DNA of 64,000 nt from Bagarius yarrelli (taxonomy: Eukaryota > Chordata > Actinopteri > Siluriformes > Sisoridae), in NCBI GenBank assembly GCA_005784505.1, contig VCAZ01000003.1:3050510-3114509 (forward strand), written 5' to 3'. Positions within the stretch are counted from its first letter, which is position 1; every line of letters begins with the position of its first letter. The notes under the pieces are model-generated. The model ran no database searches. It had not been told where the DNA came from and saw only the letters and a list, made by a program, of their open reading frames with translations. The position numbers and the translations under genes were made by a program. Below, piece after piece: positions 60,086 through 64,000 of this stretch.

Positions 60086-60446
60086 TCAGCCTAGGGGCTA
60101 TAGAGGAGGTCCTGCCACTGTATCTTGTACATTTCCTTCTGCTAATAGTGTTTTACATTAATGCTGTAACTGCACCACTGTTTAGAGCTCTGGTTATGGG
60201 CTGGATTGTGATTATAGCCGCTGTCAGGCATGGGACAAATAGAGTGTATCCTCAGACGAGTGGCCAAGGGAATTGCTAAAGCTATTTACTGTACCGTAGG
60301 GTGTGATTTGGTGGAGGTTTGAAAACGTTAAAAAAAAGTACATTGGACTTATATATATATAGACTGCATTATTATTGTTCTAATTATTATTATACATTAT
60401 ATTAATGCTTTTATTATTGTTTGCACCAACAGCGTTTCACTGAGTA

Positions 60447-60517
<71 letters not shown>
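60447..60517. repeat. (AT)n microsatellite in intron 2
   Basis: About 34 AT units with one ATTATA break, followed by a T-rich run. Confidence 0.95.
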
Positions 60518-60520
<3 letters not shown>

Positions 60521-60849
60521 TTATTTTATTTTTTTTTACTCCTAATCAAGTAGTTTCTGGTCCCGTTCCGTGCCACTACAACTCATTTACAATTACTACA
60601 GTATAACTTTTTGAGCAGTTGAGTTACAAAAAAGGAACTAGCTGAAGAAAAACATGTGGAAGAATCTAGAGCCCTAGTATGCTCTTAATATGACACCGAA
60701 TATTCTCAAATCTCTGATTTCATAAAAACTGAAAGAAACGCTTAACTATTACTCGAAAAATGTTCACTTAATAATCTTTACAAATACCAATTCCTATCCA
60801 GTAGTATAATATAAAAAAAGCTCTGTCTTTGTGATACCAATTTGTACAA

Positions 60850-60989
60850 AGTTGATTTCCAGCACCATCAAGTTACCACAGTTGGGCTCCTGAGCAAGCC
60901 CTGTGACCCCTAATTGCTCGATTGTATAAATCAGATAAATGTAAGTCGCTCAGGATAAGGACATCTGCCAAATGCTGTAAATGTAAATG
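60850..60989 (+). mobile_element. SINE family A in nrp1 intron 2, head missing
   Basis: GATTTCCAGCACCATCAAGT, core TGGGCTCCTGAGCAAGCCCT, GTAAGTCGCTCAGGATAAGG and tail CATCTGCCAAATGCTGTAAA. Confidence 0.85.
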
Positions 60990-62654
60990 TTCGGCTGTAG
61001 TCAGGATCACCCCGTTTAGAGCTGTAACTGATCCTGTCCTGTTTCTCATCATATCCTGCCTGTAAGTGACAGATTGATGTTTATCCTTTTTTGCTCACCA
61101 TGTGTTCAAAAGGTAGCTGGAGCAACTTCCTCAAGCTCTTACAGCTGTGTGTGTGTGTGTGTGTGTGTGAAGCCATCAACATAGCCATTTGAAGTGAGTC
61201 TTGAGTCTGGTAGCATTCAGGGAAATTTATTTTCTTTTAAATGTAAATGTGCGACGGCTTCAGCCCTCAGCAGAGCTCCTAATGAATGGTTGAGGTTTAG
61301 TGGGATGTAATGGCAGATGAGTGTACTTTATGGTCTAATATTCCATCTGTGATTGTTGCAGCATCGTGTTTTGTATTACAGCTAAGAACACGGACTGGGT
61401 TGGAAATATATAACATGACCTTATGGTACGGTTCCCAAATCCCTTTAATAAATGTATTTAATAATCCTTAATGGTTTTTTGTAGATGTGCTATAACTCCA
61501 TTAGGACTCATGGAACTATTTTTTGAACGATTATAAAATCTGGTCATGTGGTTCCGTCACATGATGGAACGATTGAAACGCCTCGAGCAAAACTATTCGT
61601 GTTTATTTCTATCCATCCTTTCTGCTTTGTCTTCTCACTCATTCCTAAAAAAAATAAGCGTCTGTGCAGTCTTTAGACTCGTAATTAGCTGAGAATACTT
61701 TAAATTCATTAATACGACTGTTGCAAATCTAAAAATCGCTGCAAAGTGTAATTAGGTAGGTAATGAAAGCTGGCATGCTGAATACATCAATGCTAATCAT
61801 AATTGCTGTTTATGAAAGCATGGGATGCAGACTGCTGTGCTTCTCTGCAGAAAAAAAATGGCTTTAAAAATATCTTTCAAGCTAAAAAAGCCTCAGAGCC
61901 TCGGTACAGCTGTGCCCGTGTTTTTATGCCCGGGTGACATTAAAGCTACATAGCTGTGATAAGCATGCAACCACTTTAAGCATCTCCACCCTTCTCCAGC
62001 AGCCACTAAACGCTCTGCATTCTCTTGGGAGAATCGGAAAATCGGTTAAACCGCCAGGCGATAGCTTGCTAACAGCAGAAAGTAGTAAAATGCAGCTGGA
62101 CTTTATCAGCATGCAGCCTAAACGAGCGGCTGGCGTGTTGTTGAGTGCAGAGAACACTTCCGAACTTTTCAAACGCGGGTCGAGTCGGTCATCGGTGCGC
62201 CCTCTGCCCTGGAAGATAAAGATGGCTAAAGTTAATTGCTCTGTCGTACATCAACCACACTGCTGCGGTGAAGATGTCTCATCATTTCACTCCTTGTTCA
62301 TCACAGTGACAGACAGCTGTGTGGTTGATGGAGGTCTCTATTGAGCCAAGCACAGCTTGAGTGTTTTAGAGCGTTTGGACAGTTCGGTCAGAAGGTGCTC
62401 ATGAATCTTTTTTAAGACCACGTTTAAAAATCATTCTAGTGACTTCATATTACTATATAATCTTATTTATAATTTTATTTTATTAGCCTAAAAAAGAGAA
62501 AATAGGGCATGGAATGTGTATATACAAGAGCCGTCCCAAGTGTTTAGGGCCCCTGAGATGAATTTTATGTGGGGGCCCCTCCGTGTTACCAATATAACTA
62601 ATTATTGTCAATCGTTGATTATTCACACAATATAAAACTATCAATTTTACATTG

Positions 62655-62687
62655 ACAGACAGACAGACAGGCAGACAGACAGACATT
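62655..62687. repeat. (GACA)n microsatellite
   Basis: About eight imperfect GACA units. Confidence 0.9.
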
Positions 62688-62689
62688 TA

Positions 62690-62855
62690 CTTTCTTTGTT
62701 AAACGTCAAGTGCTAGGTATTTAAGAAAGAGGTGCGTCTTCAATCGTCTCTTGAAGACAGCCAATGAATCTGCTGTTCTGACATTGATAGAAAGTTCATT
62801 CCGCCATCTTGGTGCCAGAACTGGTGGCAGACCGACCTTTTGTCCTTGCTAGCTC
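62690..62855 (+). mobile_element. teleost interspersed-repeat fragment, class uncertain
   Basis: AGGTGCGTCTTCAATCGTCT, AAGACAGCCAATGAATCTGC and AAGTTCATTCCGCCATCTTG resemble a dispersed sequence I remember as very common in fish genomes. I cannot place it in a family by reading. Confidence 0.45.
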
Positions 62856-63805
62856 CTAATCAGTTGCTGTATTGTCACACAATAAATAAATGACATAAGG
62901 GTAATTGATTAATTGATCATATAACTAGGCAAAATGATTTTATTATGTACAATAAACTGCATTTCATTGTTATCTATTGTTAAGAGGATCCTAGTGTCAT
63001 ATATTCGAGTTAGGATTTAATCAATGCAGAGTTTTGTTTAATGATGTACAGCCGCTGGATAGTGTGAATCAAATGCATGTCTGCTTCAGGCTTTTCCGAC
63101 AATCTTTTTGTCAGTATTTCAAAGCTTAACCTTTGACTTCTGAAGGTTTGTACTTTTTTATGATACATTCAGTAAAGCGGTAACCCTCATGGTCCTGTGA
63201 AATCGTGCTTCGTGACACTCTAAACTCAATAGATGCTTGAGGCATAATGTTTAGCATAAGTGTGCGCTTCTTGACAGCTCAACACCAGAGAATTGGCGTG
63301 AACGATTGTTTCAATAAGGTCACATTACACCTGACCCCCATCAATGGAAATGGGTTAAGTGATCTGTAGCGTTGCGTAAGCCGGGAAAATTGCCGTTGGT
63401 GTAATCATATTTCACGTCTTTGCTTGTATTATAGGCTTTGAATGGCAGTGTTAGGGCTGAGACGGTCTCTCCCTCGCCCGAGGTCTGTGTTCTATCCTTA
63501 GCCTGTGGTTTATTGTGTCTTCCCAAGGCGAATGTGAGCCAGAGCTAATGTTCTCATTTAACATTACTGGATTGCCGGCACTTCAGACCCCAACCGTCCG
63601 GCTAATACATTGCAGGGTGCTGAAGTGAAGGTCATAGTGTATTACATTCATCCCGTTTCTTTTAATTTTCCTTATGGAATGTCTATTTTTAGAACTGGCA
63701 TAAATATATGATGGGTCATAGCTTTGGGGCTGGATGGAATGGGCTTGGGGATCCGAGATTGGAATTTGGACATGGAATCCCGCATTGAAAGTCTTTTAGT
63801 TCCAA

Positions 63806-63807
<2 letters not shown>

Positions 63808-63836
<29 letters not shown>

Positions 63837-63866
63837 TACAGACAGACATATAGACAGCCAGACAGA

Positions 63867-63897
<31 letters not shown>

Positions 63898-63992
63898 GAA
63901 CAAAGACAGACAGATAGACAGAAAGACCAACAGACGGACCAACAGATGGGCCGACAGACACAAAGACAGACAGACAGGCCGATAGAATGTGT
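63808..63992. repeat. GATA/GACA satellite at the right edge
   Basis: Mixed GATA, GACA and ACAGACGGACC-type units extend nearly to the end of the window. Confidence 0.93.
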
Positions 63993-64000
63993 GTGTGTTT

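Larger units (their letters stand above)
50639..64000 (+). other. nrp1: nrp1 intron 2, 5' part (continues beyond the window)
   Basis: No further CUB-coding exon was seen here, so intron 2 is longer than 13.3 kb. It is mostly unique sequence with scattered GT and GA microsatellites (50641-50690, 52741-52795, 53261-53288, 55797-55836, 60055-60082, 61147-61168), two SINEs, two zones of local tandem duplication and a GATA/GACA satellite at the right edge. The stretches 50700-52700, 53300-54360, 54600-57100, 58740-60040 and 61000-62500 hold no gene I can support. Confidence 0.75.

Noticed and set aside
61934..62344. 136-codon frame in intron 2, opposite an 82-codon minus frame
   Set aside because: Both strands are open over the same interval, with no family match; probably chance in G+C-balanced intron.
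63808..63992. GATA/GACA array considered as a CRISPR-like array
   Set aside because: Units are tetranucleotides without unique spacers, and the genome is vertebrate.

Overview
This window is vertebrate nuclear DNA, most likely from a teleost fish. It is A/T-rich and dense in microsatellites. It carries many copies of tRNA-derived SINEs and LINE remnants of kinds widespread in fish. A catfish-like (siluriform/otophysan) source is my tentative guess from the style of the SINEs, not something the sequence proves. There are no bacterial operons, CRISPR arrays, rRNA genes or intact tRNA genes.

The one protein-coding gene I can support is neuropilin-1 (nrp1) on the + strand, a cell-surface co-receptor for class-3 semaphorins and VEGF. 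Only its first two coding exons are present: exon 1 (ATG at 49052, signal peptide) and exon 2 (50464-50638, start of the first CUB domain). Their splice sites and phases agree. Intron 2 runs from 50639 off the right edge, so the rest of the gene lies outside. About 0.8 kb before the ATG is CpG-richer and holds candidate promoter elements, two short upstream ORFs and an AT microsatellite about 40 bp from the start codon.

The first 48 kb read as a gene desert upstream of nrp1. Positions 1-16 kb hold SINEs, a (TACTA)n-type minisatellite (3.1-3.7 kb), an inverted pair of DNA-transposon-like elements (10.5-13.5 kb) and a 5'-truncated LINE flanked by a near-perfect target-site duplication (14.1-14.5 kb). 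Positions 16.9-18.1 kb are a 1.2 kb GA/GAAA/GACA block with a hidden three-copy higher-order unit. Positions 23.4-27.8 kb hold a large imperfect inverted-repeat structure, nested with later SINE and retroposon insertions. Positions 28.9-34 kb hold a SINE, a decayed LINE, a degenerate roughly 30-40 bp minisatellite (32.2-32.7 kb) and retroposon tails. Positions 45.5-50.4 kb hold three copies of one repeat: two in tandem upstream of nrp1 exon 1 and one in intron 1. Exon 1 therefore sits between near-identical direct repeats.

Intron 2 (50.6-64 kb) is mostly unique sequence, with two SINEs, local tandem duplications at 57.2 and 58.0-58.7 kb that could be assembly artefacts, and a GATA/GACA satellite at the right edge. 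Nearly all other open frames are translations of simple repeats, SINEs or random A/T-rich DNA. SINE families are called A to D here: A has a GAGCAAGGCCCTTAACC core and an L2-LINE-like tail; B is Mermaid-like; C and D are single tRNA-like elements. All family assignments are from memory and reading, not from a database search.
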